A stretch of DNA of 5,454 nt from Thioalkalivibrio sp. Lineage in GTDB: Bacteria > Pseudomonadota > Gammaproteobacteria > Ectothiorhodospirales > Ectothiorhodospiraceae. The stretch is from NCBI GenBank assembly GCA_018224485.1, contig JAGTVE010000304.1, positions 1-5,454 of the forward strand, read 5' to 3'. Positions 1-5,454 of this stretch are shown in pieces. Below the pieces are notes generated by a model. It was not told where the DNA came from and ran no database searches. It saw only the letters and a program-made list of their open reading frames with translations. Every line of letters begins with the position of its first letter. Position 1 is the stretch's first letter. Position numbers and translations under genes: made by a program.

Positions 1-69
1 CAGGCCGGCATCGGGTGCGGGCCCGTGGCCCGGGGGCTCTTCCAGCCTGCACTGATGGACGTCGCGGTC

Positions 70-1398
70 TCACAGAAAGAGCCACCCGACGATGAACACC
101 GCAGCGATCACCCCGGCAACGTCGGCCGAGAGCGCCGCGGCCAGGGTGTGCCGCACCCGGCGCACCTGGATGGCGCCGAAGTACACGGCCAGCACGTAGA
201 AGGTGGTTTCCGTGGAGCCCTGCAGGGTTGACACCAGCAGTCCCACGTGGGTGTCGGGTCCGGTCGCCGGGTCCTGCATGATCCCGGCCATGATGCCGTA
301 GGCTCCGGATCCGGACAGCGGCCGGAGCAGCGCCATCGGCAAGGCCTCGGGCGGGAGACCCAGCGGCGCGGTCCAGGGCGCGAGCAGCCCGACGAACACG
401 CCGAGCGCCCCGCTCGCGCGCAGCATGCCGACCGCGACCAGGATCGCGACCAGATACGGAATGATCCGTAGTGCGACCTGGAACCCCTCCTTCGCGCCCT
501 CCACGAAGACCTCGTAGACCCGCACCCCGCGGGCAACCCCGAACAGCAGGAAGCCGATGATCAGTCCCGGGATGATCCAGGGGGCGATCGCCTGGCCGTA
601 GAGGATGGTCAGCGGGATGATGGCCAGGATGCCCAGCAGTGCCAGCACGCTGACCCACCCCGGGTAGCCGTCGGCGGGGACTTCGATCCCCATTGGCTGC
701 GCGGCGTCCGGCGGGTTCTCCGGGTCCGGGCGGGCTTGCGAATCTGCCTCCGGCTCCGCGCCGGTCCCGGCATCCTGCGGGGTTGCCGGCGCGGGCGGCG
801 GAAAGAAGCGCTGCAGCACCAGGGCGCTGGTGATGCCGGTGATGGTCGCGAGCAGCGTCGCGAACAGTGTCGTGGGCAGTATCGCGGCCGGTTCCGCGGC
901 GCCGAGGCTCGCCCGAAGCGCGATCACGCCGGTAGGCAGCAGCGTGATGCTGGAGGTATTGATCGCGAGGAACAGGGCCATCGCGTTGGTGGCCGTGCCC
1001 GGATGCGGGTTCAGCCTGTTCAGCTCCTGCATGGCCCGGATGCCGAAGGGCGTCGCGGCATTGCCGAGGCCGAGGATGTTGGCGGAGAAGTTGAGGATCA
1101 TCGCGCCCATTGCCGGGTGCTCCGGGGGCACGTCGGGGAAGAGGCGGGTCATCAGCGGCCGGAGCAGCCGCGCGAGCACGGTCAGCAGCCCGCCGGCCTC
1201 CGCGACCTTCATCAGCCCCAGGAACAGCGCCATCACCCCGACCAGGCCGATCGCCAGTTCCACCGCGCTCCCGGCGGAACTGATCGCCGCCTCCGAGAGT
1301 TCCTGCATCGGCCGTGCGTCGGTGCCGATCTCCGTCAGTTCCCGCCAGGCGGCGCTGAAGAAGGCCACGGCCACCAGCACGAAGAAGATCAGATTCAT
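70..1398 (-). CDS. SpmA-SpmB fusion, nucleoside-recognition (Gate) domain membrane protein
   Basis: This 442-residue polytopic inner-membrane protein joins two domains that are separate proteins, SpmA and SpmB, in Bacillus. Residues 1 to about 198 are SpmA-like, with hydrophobic segments near 1-18, 45-65 and 172-196 and the conserved stretch NFSANILGLGNAATPFG (103-119). A hydrophilic linker rich in Pro, Ala, Glu and Asp spans about 200-247. Residues 248-442 are SpmB-like, with RPLSGSGAYG (359-368) and STLQGSTETTFYVLAVYFG (390-408). Both halves belong to the nucleoside-recognition/Gate family. Spm proteins were named for spore maturation in Bacillus, but fused forms occur in non-sporulating Gram-negatives, where the substrate is unknown; transport of a small molecule is inference. 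The start lies 16 nt after the stop of the upstream dehydrogenase gene, with no strong Shine-Dalgarno, so translation is probably coupled. Family assignment is secure; cellular role is not. Confidence 0.93.
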   Translation of the reverse strand: MNLIFFVLVAVAFFSAAWRELTEIGTDARPMQELSEAAISSAGSAVELAIGLVGVMALFLGLMKVAEAGGLLTVLARLLRPLMTRLFPDVPPEHPAMGAMILNFSANILGLGNAATPFGIRAMQELNRLNPHPGTATNAMALFLAINTSSITLLPTGVIALRASLGAAEPAAILPTTLFATLLATITGITSALVLQRFFPPPAPATPQDAGTGAEPEADSQARPDPENPPDAAQPMGIEVPADGYPGWVSVLALLGILAIIPLTILYGQAIAPWIIPGLIIGFLLFGVARGVRVYEVFVEGAKEGFQVALRIIPYLVAILVAVGMLRASGALGVFVGLLAPWTAPLGLPPEALPMALLRPLSGSGAYGIMAGIMQDPATGPDTHVGLLVSTLQGSTETTFYVLAVYFGAIQVRRVRHTLAAALSADVAGVIAAVFIVGWLFL

Positions 1399-1414
1399 CT
1401 GCGGGGAGCCGGCG

Positions 1415-2266
1415 TCAGCGGTTCTCGCCGCGCGACACCGCGCGCAGGACGAGGTCCATCGCTGACGTCGGCAGCAGACACTTCAGTGTCGCAAACAGGT
1501 GGGTCGGGACGGTCACGCGGTAGCGCGCCTTCGGCCGTCGCGTCTCGAGGGCCCTGATCACCGCCTTCAGCACCGCCTCCGGCCCGAGCGTGAAGGGGGC
1601 GTCGCGGTCGGCGTCGGCAAGCCGGCTCTCGGCGCGCTCGTAGGTCTGGCGCCAGTAGCTCTGGCGCGGCCGGATGAAGCGGCGGTAGGCCAGGAAGGCA
1701 TTGGCCCGGAAGCGGCTGCGGATGGGCCCGGGCTCGATCAGCACCACGTGGATCCCGCTGCCGTGCAGCTCCTGGCGCATCACGTCGCTCAGGCCCTCGA
1801 TTGCGAACTTGGAACACACGTAGGCCCCGCGCAGGCGCAGGCCCACCAGGCCGAGCACGGAGCTGTTCTGGATGATGCGGCCCTCGCCCTGCCGGCGCAT
1901 TACCGGAATCACCGCGTTGGTAAGTTCCAGCCAGCCGAGGACGTTCGTCTCCATCTGGGCGCGCAGTGCCTGCCGGGAGAGATCCTCGACCGCGCCCGGC
2001 TGGCCGTAGGCGCCGTTGTTGAATAGGGCATAGAGCCTGCCGCCGGTGCGCGCAAGCACCTCGCGCACCGCGCTCTGGATGCTCGCCGGGTCGTCGAGAT
2101 CCAGGCGCAGCGCCTCCAGTCCCTGGCCCTTGAGGCGTGCGACGCACTCTCCGCTGCGCGCGGTGGCGAAGACCCTGTAGCCCCGTTCCTTCAGCCCGAA
2201 GGCGACATGTTCGCCGATGCCCGAGGAACAGCCGGTGATCAGGACCGCGCGGGCGTCATCCGGCAT
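1415..2266 (-). CDS. SDR family oxidoreductase, YbbO-like
   Basis: This is a 283-residue classical short-chain dehydrogenase/reductase. The Rossmann glycine motif TGCSSGIG is at residues 11-18, the acidic LDLDD that contacts adenine is at 55-59, NNGA (family consensus NNAG) is at 83-86, and the catalytic set is Asn108, Ser136, Tyr149 and Lys153 (YVCSK). The IEPGPIRSRF segment follows the active site. Arg37 after the second strand suggests a preference for NADP(H). The C-terminal part (FTLGPEAV, then a Pro-Lys-x-Arg-Tyr stretch and a late LLP) resembles E. coli YbbO, an NADP-dependent aldehyde reductase, so a similar carbonyl reductase role is plausible but the substrate cannot be read. The ATG follows the TGA of the dsrE-like gene after one base and lacks a clear Shine-Dalgarno, which indicates translational coupling. 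Length is normal and all catalytic residues are present. Confidence 0.94.
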   Translation of the reverse strand: MPDDARAVLITGCSSGIGEHVAFGLKERGYRVFATARSGECVARLKGQGLEALRLDLDDPASIQSAVREVLARTGGRLYALFNNGAYGQPGAVEDLSRQALRAQMETNVLGWLELTNAVIPVMRRQGEGRIIQNSSVLGLVGLRLRGAYVCSKFAIEGLSDVMRQELHGSGIHVVLIEPGPIRSRFRANAFLAYRRFIRPRQSYWRQTYERAESRLADADRDAPFTLGPEAVLKAVIRALETRRPKARYRVTVPTHLFATLKCLLPTSAMDLVLRAVSRGENR

Positions 2267-2267
2267 T

Positions 2268-2645
2268 TCAGTAGGTCAGCGTGACGACGTTGGGCTCGAT
2301 CACCTCGGCTATGAATCCGCCGCCGCCGCGCATGCCGTCCATCTCGGGAATCGCGTTCTCGACGGTCAGGCCGTTCTCCTCCATCGCTCCGGCGCAGGCG
2401 TAGAGGCGTGCCCCGGCGTCGTGGGCATCCTGCATGAAGCTGTAGACCGATTTCTCGCGGGCCGTGCCCGGGTGGATGGTCTCCGCAAAGCCCCTGATCA
2501 GCAGCCGGGTGCTCTCGCCGGCGAAGTACATTTCGACCTCGAGGTCCATCGCCGCGGCGACCGTGGCCTGGAAAAACGGTGCTCCCAGCGTGCCATAACG
2601 GTCGAGATCCACGGTCAGCAGCATGATCACGATCTTGTCGGCCAT
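2268..2645 (-). CDS. DsrE family protein
   Basis: This small soluble protein of 125 residues has the DsrE/DsrF-like fold pattern. An N-terminal hydrophobic strand (KIVIMLLT, 4-11) is followed by a helix, then the strand LEVEMYFAGEST (35-46), and a second strand (ARLYACAGAM, 79-88) ending in the only cysteine, Cys84. That is the usual place of the reactive Cys in sulfur-relay members such as DsrE/TusD, where it carries persulfide. Many DsrE-like proteins have no proven role, so sulfur transfer is inference. I start it at the ATG at 2645, not at the in-frame ATG at 2666: the former has GAGG seven bases upstream and begins MADKIVIM, as expected for the family, while the latter would add MKNRGKT and destroy that ribosome site's function. 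It is the first gene of a probable three-gene leftward operon, divergent from the fmdB-type gene. Confidence 0.88.
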   Translation of the reverse strand: MADKIVIMLLTVDLDRYGTLGAPFFQATVAAAMDLEVEMYFAGESTRLLIRGFAETIHPGTAREKSVYSFMQDAHDAGARLYACAGAMEENGLTVENAIPEMDGMRGGGGFIAEVIEPNVVTLTY

Positions 2646-2652
2646 TGTTTTG

Positions 2653-2656
2653 CCTC
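2653..2656 (-). promoter_or_regulatory. Shine-Dalgarno that decides the dsrE-like start
   Basis: The minus strand reads GAGG, seven bases before the ATG at 2645. It lies inside the extension that would be coded if the ATG at 2666 were used, so it favours the shorter 125-residue protein. Confidence 0.6.
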
Positions 2657-2671
2657 GATTTTTCATGCGCC

Positions 2672-2686
2672 GCGACCGGCCGTCGC
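2672..2686. repeat. Short inverted repeat in the divergent intergenic region
   Basis: The 15-base sequence GCGACCGGCCGTCGC has perfect 5-base arms (GCGAC and GTCGC) around a 5-base centre. It lies just upstream of the dsrE-like ribosome site. An overlapping 6-base pair, GGCCGT (2678-2683) and ACGGCC (2693-2698), would form a competing hairpin. It could be an operator or an mRNA leader hairpin. In DNA this GC-rich, short arms like these arise by chance, so confidence in function is low. Confidence 0.3.
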
Positions 2687-2717
2687 ACGGTCACGGCCAG
2701 AGTTTGTCAGGCCAATG

Positions 2718-2746
2718 CTTTCATTCGCAAGATTCGGCCGCATAAT
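2718..2746 (+). promoter_or_regulatory. Candidate sigma70 promoter for the fmdB–DUF502(–aspS) group
   Basis: A -10 box CATAAT (2741-2746) matches five of six consensus bases. A weaker -35, CTTTCA (2718-2723), matches three of six, and the spacer is exactly 17 bases. It sits in the most AT-rich part of the window. Transcription would start near 2753, giving a leader of about 27 bases before the GTG at 2780. The assignment rests on box matching only. Confidence 0.45.
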
Positions 2747-2769
2747 ACGCCCATCCCTTGACAGCATCC

Positions 2770-2773
2770 GGAG
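2770..2773 (+). promoter_or_regulatory. Shine-Dalgarno of the fmdB-type gene
   Basis: GGAG lies six bases before the GTG at 2780. Its spacing supports this non-ATG start, as does the family-typical N-terminus MPIYEYEC that the GTG yields. Confidence 0.7.
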
Positions 2774-2779
2774 TGAACC

Positions 2780-3073
2780 GTGCCCATCTACGAATATGAG
2801 TGCCGCAGTTGCGGCGGCAAGACAGAGGTGATCCAGAAATTCTCCGACGCCGCGTTGACCGACTGCCCGTCCTGCGGTGCGCCTGAACTGTCCAAGCTGG
2901 TGTCGGCGGCGGGCTTCCGGCTGGCTGGAGGCGGCTGGTACGAGACCGATTTCAAGAAGGAAGGAAAGCGCAACCTGAAGGAATCGCCAAAGCCCGAGGG
3001 CGGGAACTCCGGCACCTCCAGTACCCCGGCCTGCAGCCCGGGGGGCTGCGCGACGAATGCCCAGGCCGGCTGA
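2780..3073 (+). CDS. FmdB family zinc-ribbon protein
   Basis: This 97-residue protein opens with MPIYEYEC, the hallmark of FmdB-type regulatory/zinc-ribbon proteins. Two CxxC knuckles, Cys8/Cys11 and Cys29/Cys32, should bind one zinc. They are followed by the typical stretch LSKLVSAAGFRLAGGGWYETDFK at about 38-60, then a low-complexity Lys/Pro/Ser/Gly-rich tail with a further Cys pair (Cys85 and Cys90) near the end, also common in the family. The name comes from a proposed regulator of the Methylophilus formamidase/amidase genes; the role in most bacteria is unknown. The GTG start is backed by GGAG at 2770. The stop TGA touches the GTG of the DUF502 gene with no gap. A gene of this family just ahead of DUF502 and aspS is a familiar arrangement in Gammaproteobacteria, so a housekeeping link is likely though unspecified. 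Confidence 0.93.
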   Translation: MPIYEYECRSCGGKTEVIQKFSDAALTDCPSCGAPELSKLVSAAGFRLAGGGWYETDFKKEGKRNLKESPKPEGGNSGTSSTPACSPGGCATNAQAG

Positions 3074-3727
3074 GTGCTGGTCCACCTTCGCCGCTATCTG
3101 ATCGCGGGACTGCTGGTCTGGGTCCCGCTGATCGTGACCGGGCTGATCATCAAGTTCCTCGTGGACATGCTCGACTTCACGATCCTGCTCCTGCCCCCGA
3201 GCTGGCGGCCGGAGGCGGTCCTGGGCTTCAGCGTGCCCGGCACCGGCGTGGTGGTGGCGATCGTGATCGTGCTCGGCACCGGCCTGATCGCCGCGAATTT
3301 CGTCGGGCGCAAACTGTTTGACATCGGCGATGCCATCGTCGATCGCATTCCGCTGGTCAGTTCGATCTACAGCGCGGTGAAGCAGGTGATGCACACGGTG
3401 CTCGACGATGGCGCGGATTCCTTCAAGCGGGTGCTGATGGTGCAGTACCCCCGCAAGGGGCTGTGGACCCTCGGCTTCCAGACTGGCGTGGGGGTGGGCG
3501 AGGTGCAGCAGCGCACTGAACACGACGTGATCACGGTCTTCATCCCGACCACCCCCAACCCCACCTCCGGTTTCGTGATCATGGTGCCCCGCGGGGACGC
3601 GATCGAGCTGGACATGTCGGTGGAGGACGGGCTGAAGTTCGTGATGTCGATGGGCGTGGTCGTGCCGAAGTGGCCTGCCAAGCCGCGGTACCCGTCCGAG
3701 GTTGCGCCTCCGTTGACCAAACCGTAA
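3074..3727 (+). CDS. DUF502 domain-containing membrane protein
   Basis: This 217-residue protein of unknown function has the features of the DUF502 family. It starts with a basic patch (HLRRY, residues 4-8), then a first membrane helix at about 9-31 (AGLLVWVPL) and a second at about 55-78 (PGTGVVVAIVIVLGTGLIAANFVG). Next come IPLVSSIYSAVKQV (92-105) and a cytosolic or periplasmic beta-rich part with PTTPNPTSGF (158-167). The GTG start is the only possible upstream start: the preceding in-frame codon is the TGA of the fmdB-type gene, and the start gives the family's usual N-terminus. No clear Shine-Dalgarno is visible, so ribosomes probably reinitiate after finishing the upstream gene. The gene lies 91 bases before aspS, probably on the same transcript. 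Family call is firm; function is not known. Confidence 0.93.
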   Translation: MLVHLRRYLIAGLLVWVPLIVTGLIIKFLVDMLDFTILLLPPSWRPEAVLGFSVPGTGVVVAIVIVLGTGLIAANFVGRKLFDIGDAIVDRIPLVSSIYSAVKQVMHTVLDDGADSFKRVLMVQYPRKGLWTLGFQTGVGVGEVQQRTEHDVITVFIPTTPNPTSGFVIMVPRGDAIELDMSVEDGLKFVMSMGVVVPKWPAKPRYPSEVAPPLTKP

Positions 3728-3730
3728 CAT

Positions 3731-3749
3731 CCTGGCCCCTTCGGGCAGG
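3731..3749 (+). other. Hairpin just after the DUF502 stop codon
   Basis: CCTG and CCC (3731-3738, with one bulged G at 3735) pair with GGG and CAGG (3743-3749) around a CTTC loop, starting four bases after the TAA. There is no T-run after it, so it is not a convincing intrinsic terminator. It may stabilise the mRNA end or partly separate aspS expression from the upstream genes. The rest of the 91-base gap to aspS is GC-rich and shows no convincing promoter boxes. Confidence 0.3.
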
Positions 3750-3818
3750 TGCGGCTCGCGGCCGGGCCCGCCCGCCTCCGTTGTGGAGCACGCTCACCCC
3801 TGGCTGGAAACTGGCGCA

Positions 3819-5454
3819 ATGCGGACTCATTTCTGTGGATTGGTCACCGAGAAGGAGCTGGACTCGGAGGTGACCCTTTGCGGCTGGGTCAACCGGCGCC
3901 GCGATCACGGCGGGGTGATCTTCATCGATCTGCGCGATCACGAGGGACTGGTGCAGGTCGTCTTCGACCCGGACCGGGCCGCGATCTTCCGCGTCGCCGA
4001 ACAGGTGCGCAACGAGTTCGTGCTGCGGGTGACCGGGCGGGTGCGCCGCCGTCCGGAGGGCACCACCAATCCCGAGCTGAGGACCGGCGCGATCGAGGTG
4101 CTGGGCACGGCACTCGAGGTGCTGAATGCCTCCCACACACCGCCGTTCCAGCTCGATGACGAGGATGTCGGCGAGGAGACGCGGCTGCGCTACCGTTACG
4201 TCGATCTGCGGCGGTCGCTGATGCAGGAGCGGCTGCGCCTGCGGGCGCGGGTCACGCGCAGCCTGCGCCGATTCCTCGACGACCAGGGCTTCCTCGACAT
4301 GGAGACCCCGATGCTGACGCGGGCAACGCCCGAGGGCGCGCGCGACTACCTCGTGCCGAGCCGTACCCACCCGGGCAGCTTCTTCGCCCTGCCACAGTCG
4401 CCGCAGTTGTTCAAGCAGCTGCTGATGATCGGCGGCATGGACCGTTACTACCAGATCACCCGCTGTTTCCGGGACGAGGACCTGCGCGCCGACCGGCAGC
4501 CGGAGTTCACGCAGCTCGACATCGAGATGGCCTTCGTTGACGAGAACGAGGTGATGAACCTCAACGAGCGGCTGATCCGCACGATGTTCCGCGACGTGCT
4601 CGGCGTGGAGCTCCCGGACCCGTTCCCCCGGATGGCCTACGCGGAGGCGATGGCCCGCTTCGGCTCCGACAAGCCGGATCTGCGGATTCCGCTCGAGTTC
4701 ACCGACCTGACGGATCTGATGCGCGAGGTCGAATTCAAGGTCTTCAGCGGCCCGGCCAACGATTCCGAGGGCCGGGTCGCCGCGCTGCGGCTGCCGGGGG
4801 GTGGCACGCTGTCGCGCAAGGAGATCGACGACTACACGCAGTTCGTGGGGCGCTACGGTGCGCGCGGCCTCGCCTACATCAAGGTCAACCGCCTCGCGGA
4901 GGGGCCTTCGGGCCTGCAGTCGCCGATCCTGAAGTTCCTGCCCGAGCCGGTGACCCGCGCCATTCTCGAGCGCACCGGGGCCGGGGACGGCGACCTGATC
5001 TTCTTCGGCGCCGACAAGGCCACCGTGGTGAACGAGAGTCTTGGTGCGCTGCGCGTGCGGCTCGGCCACGATCGGGGGCTGGTCGAGGCGGGCTGGCGTC
5101 CGCTCTGGGTGGTGGATTTCCCGATGTTCGAATGGGACCCGAGGGAGCAGCGCCTGTTTGCGCTGCATCACCCCTTCACCGCTCCGGCGGTGGCGGATCC
5201 CGAGGCCTTGCGCGCCGACCCGCACAAGTCGCTGTCCCGGGCCTACGACATGGTGCTGAACGGTACCGAGGTCGGCGGCGGCTCCATCCGAATCCATCGC
5301 CCGGAGATGCAGCGCGCCGCCTTCGAACTGCTCGGGATCGGCGAGGACGAGGCCACCGAGAAGTTCGGCTTCCTGCTCGAGGCGCTGACCCAGGGCGCAC
5401 CCCCGCACGGGGGCATTGCCTTCGGCCTGGACCGGCTGGTGATGCTGCTCGCCG
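3819..5454 (+). CDS. aspS: Aspartate--tRNA ligase, probably non-discriminating (Asp/Asn); 3' end cut by window
   Basis: This class IIb synthetase charges tRNA with aspartate. The frame stays open to the window edge with 545 residues; bacterial AspRS has about 590, so some 45-50 C-terminal residues are missing. The N-terminus MRTHFCG matches E. coli MRTEYCG and fixes the ATG at 3819; only a weak GGA lies ten bases upstream. The OB-fold anticodon domain (about 1-105) holds CGWVNRRRDHGG (21-32). The catalytic core has METPMLTRATPEGARDYLVP (part of motif 1), QSPQLFKQ (193-200), motif 2 FRDEDLRADRQPEF (217-230, ATP-binding Arg218) and motif 3 GLDR (536-539). The bacterial-type GAD insertion lies between motifs 2 and 3. 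His30 and Gly81 stand where E. coli has Leu and Lys; Pseudomonas aeruginosa has His and Gly and its enzyme also charges tRNA(Asn). No stop or frameshift is seen. Confidence 0.97.
   Translation, partial: MRTHFCGLVTEKELDSEVTLCGWVNRRRDHGGVIFIDLRDHEGLVQVVFDPDRAAIFRVAEQVRNEFVLRVTGRVRRRPEGTTNPELRTGAIEVLGTALEVLNASHTPPFQLDDEDVGEETRLRYRYVDLRRSLMQERLRLRARVTRSLRRFLDDQGFLDMETPMLTRATPEGARDYLVPSRTHPGSFFALPQSPQLFKQLLMIGGMDRYYQITRCFRDEDLRADRQPEFTQLDIEMAFVDENEVMNLNERLIRTMFRDVLGVELPDPFPRMAYAEAMARFGSDKPDLRIPLEFTDLTDLMREVEFKVFSGPANDSEGRVAALRLPGGGTLSRKEIDDYTQFVGRYGARGLAYIKVNRLAEGPSGLQSPILKFLPEPVTRAILERTGAGDGDLIFFGADKATVVNESLGALRVRLGHDRGLVEAGWRPLWVVDFPMFEWDPREQRLFALHHPFTAPAVADPEALRADPHKSLSRAYDMVLNGTEVGGGSIRIHRPEMQRAAFELLGIGEDEATEKFGFLLEALTQGAPPHGGIAFGLDRLVMLLA

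Noticed and set aside
18..32. GC-rich hairpin CGGGCC-CGT-GGCCCG downstream of the leftward operon
   Set aside because: It is a perfect 6-base stem but has no T-run on the minus-strand side, so it cannot be called an intrinsic terminator. Such stems are frequent in DNA this GC-rich.
1..69. Possible end or start of another gene at the left edge
   Set aside because: Open frames exist on both strands, including one on the plus strand ending in TGA at 53-55. About 20 codons carry no recognisable protein signal, so none can be supported.
736..1557. Plus-strand open frames opposite the SpmAB fusion
   Set aside because: These are antisense shadows, rich in Arg, Gly and Gln, with no family resemblance, while the minus-strand protein has clear conserved motifs.
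2646..2666. Seven-residue N-terminal extension of the dsrE-like protein from the ATG at 2666
   Set aside because: The extension overlaps the GAGG ribosome site of the ATG at 2645, and the family-like N-terminus begins at MADKIVIM.
2758..2763. Perfect -35 hexamer TTGACA just before the fmdB-type gene
   Set aside because: A -10 box at normal spacing would fall at about 2781-2786, inside the coding start, where the sequence is TGCCCA. It would also cut off the ribosome site, so it is probably coincidental.
2663..3730. 355-codon open frame on the minus strand opposite the fmdB-type and DUF502 genes
   Set aside because: It shows the same low-information composition (His, Arg, Gln, Asp-rich) and lies antisense to two recognised genes.
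3579..5408. 609-codon open frame on the minus strand opposite aspS
   Set aside because: It is Arg/His/Gln/Glu-rich with no recognisable domain and lies antisense to an unmistakable AspRS. Long antisense open frames are expected from codon bias in GC-rich genes.

Overview
The window is GC-rich bacterial chromosome with ordinary, tightly packed genes. The protein families, the E. coli- and Pseudomonas-like AspRS sequence, and the fmdB–DUF502–aspS order all point to a Gammaproteobacterium. The high GC and a DsrE-like protein would suit a sulfur-oxidising lineage such as Ectothiorhodospiraceae/Thioalkalivibrio, but that placement is inference only.

Layout: two divergent gene groups share a control region at about 2646-2779. 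Reading leftward (minus strand) are a small DsrE-family protein (2645-2268), a YbbO-like short-chain dehydrogenase (2266-1415) and a fused SpmA-SpmB nucleoside-recognition membrane protein (1398-70). The gaps are 1 and 16 nt, so these three are probably one operon. Reading rightward (plus strand) are an FmdB-type zinc-ribbon protein (2780-3073), a DUF502 membrane protein (3074-3727, starting directly after the fmdB stop codon) and aspS, the aspartyl-tRNA synthetase (from 3819). aspS runs off the right edge with about 545 residues present and roughly the last 45-50 missing.

The rightward group is a housekeeping cluster whose order is familiar in Gammaproteobacteria, where yebC and ruvC often follow aspS. 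The leftward group joins a possible sulfur-relay or redox protein, an NADP(H)-type oxidoreductase and a transporter-like membrane protein; no shared pathway can be read from sequence. The most informative single observation is that AspRS carries His30 and Gly81, the pair associated with non-discriminating AspRS. This predicts an indirect, GatCAB-dependent route to Asn-tRNA(Asn).

No rRNA, tRNA, CRISPR array, insertion sequence, phage gene or attachment site was seen, and I found no convincing sign of a previously undescribed system. Bases 1-69 lie downstream of the leftward operon and hold only a GC-rich hairpin and no assignable gene.
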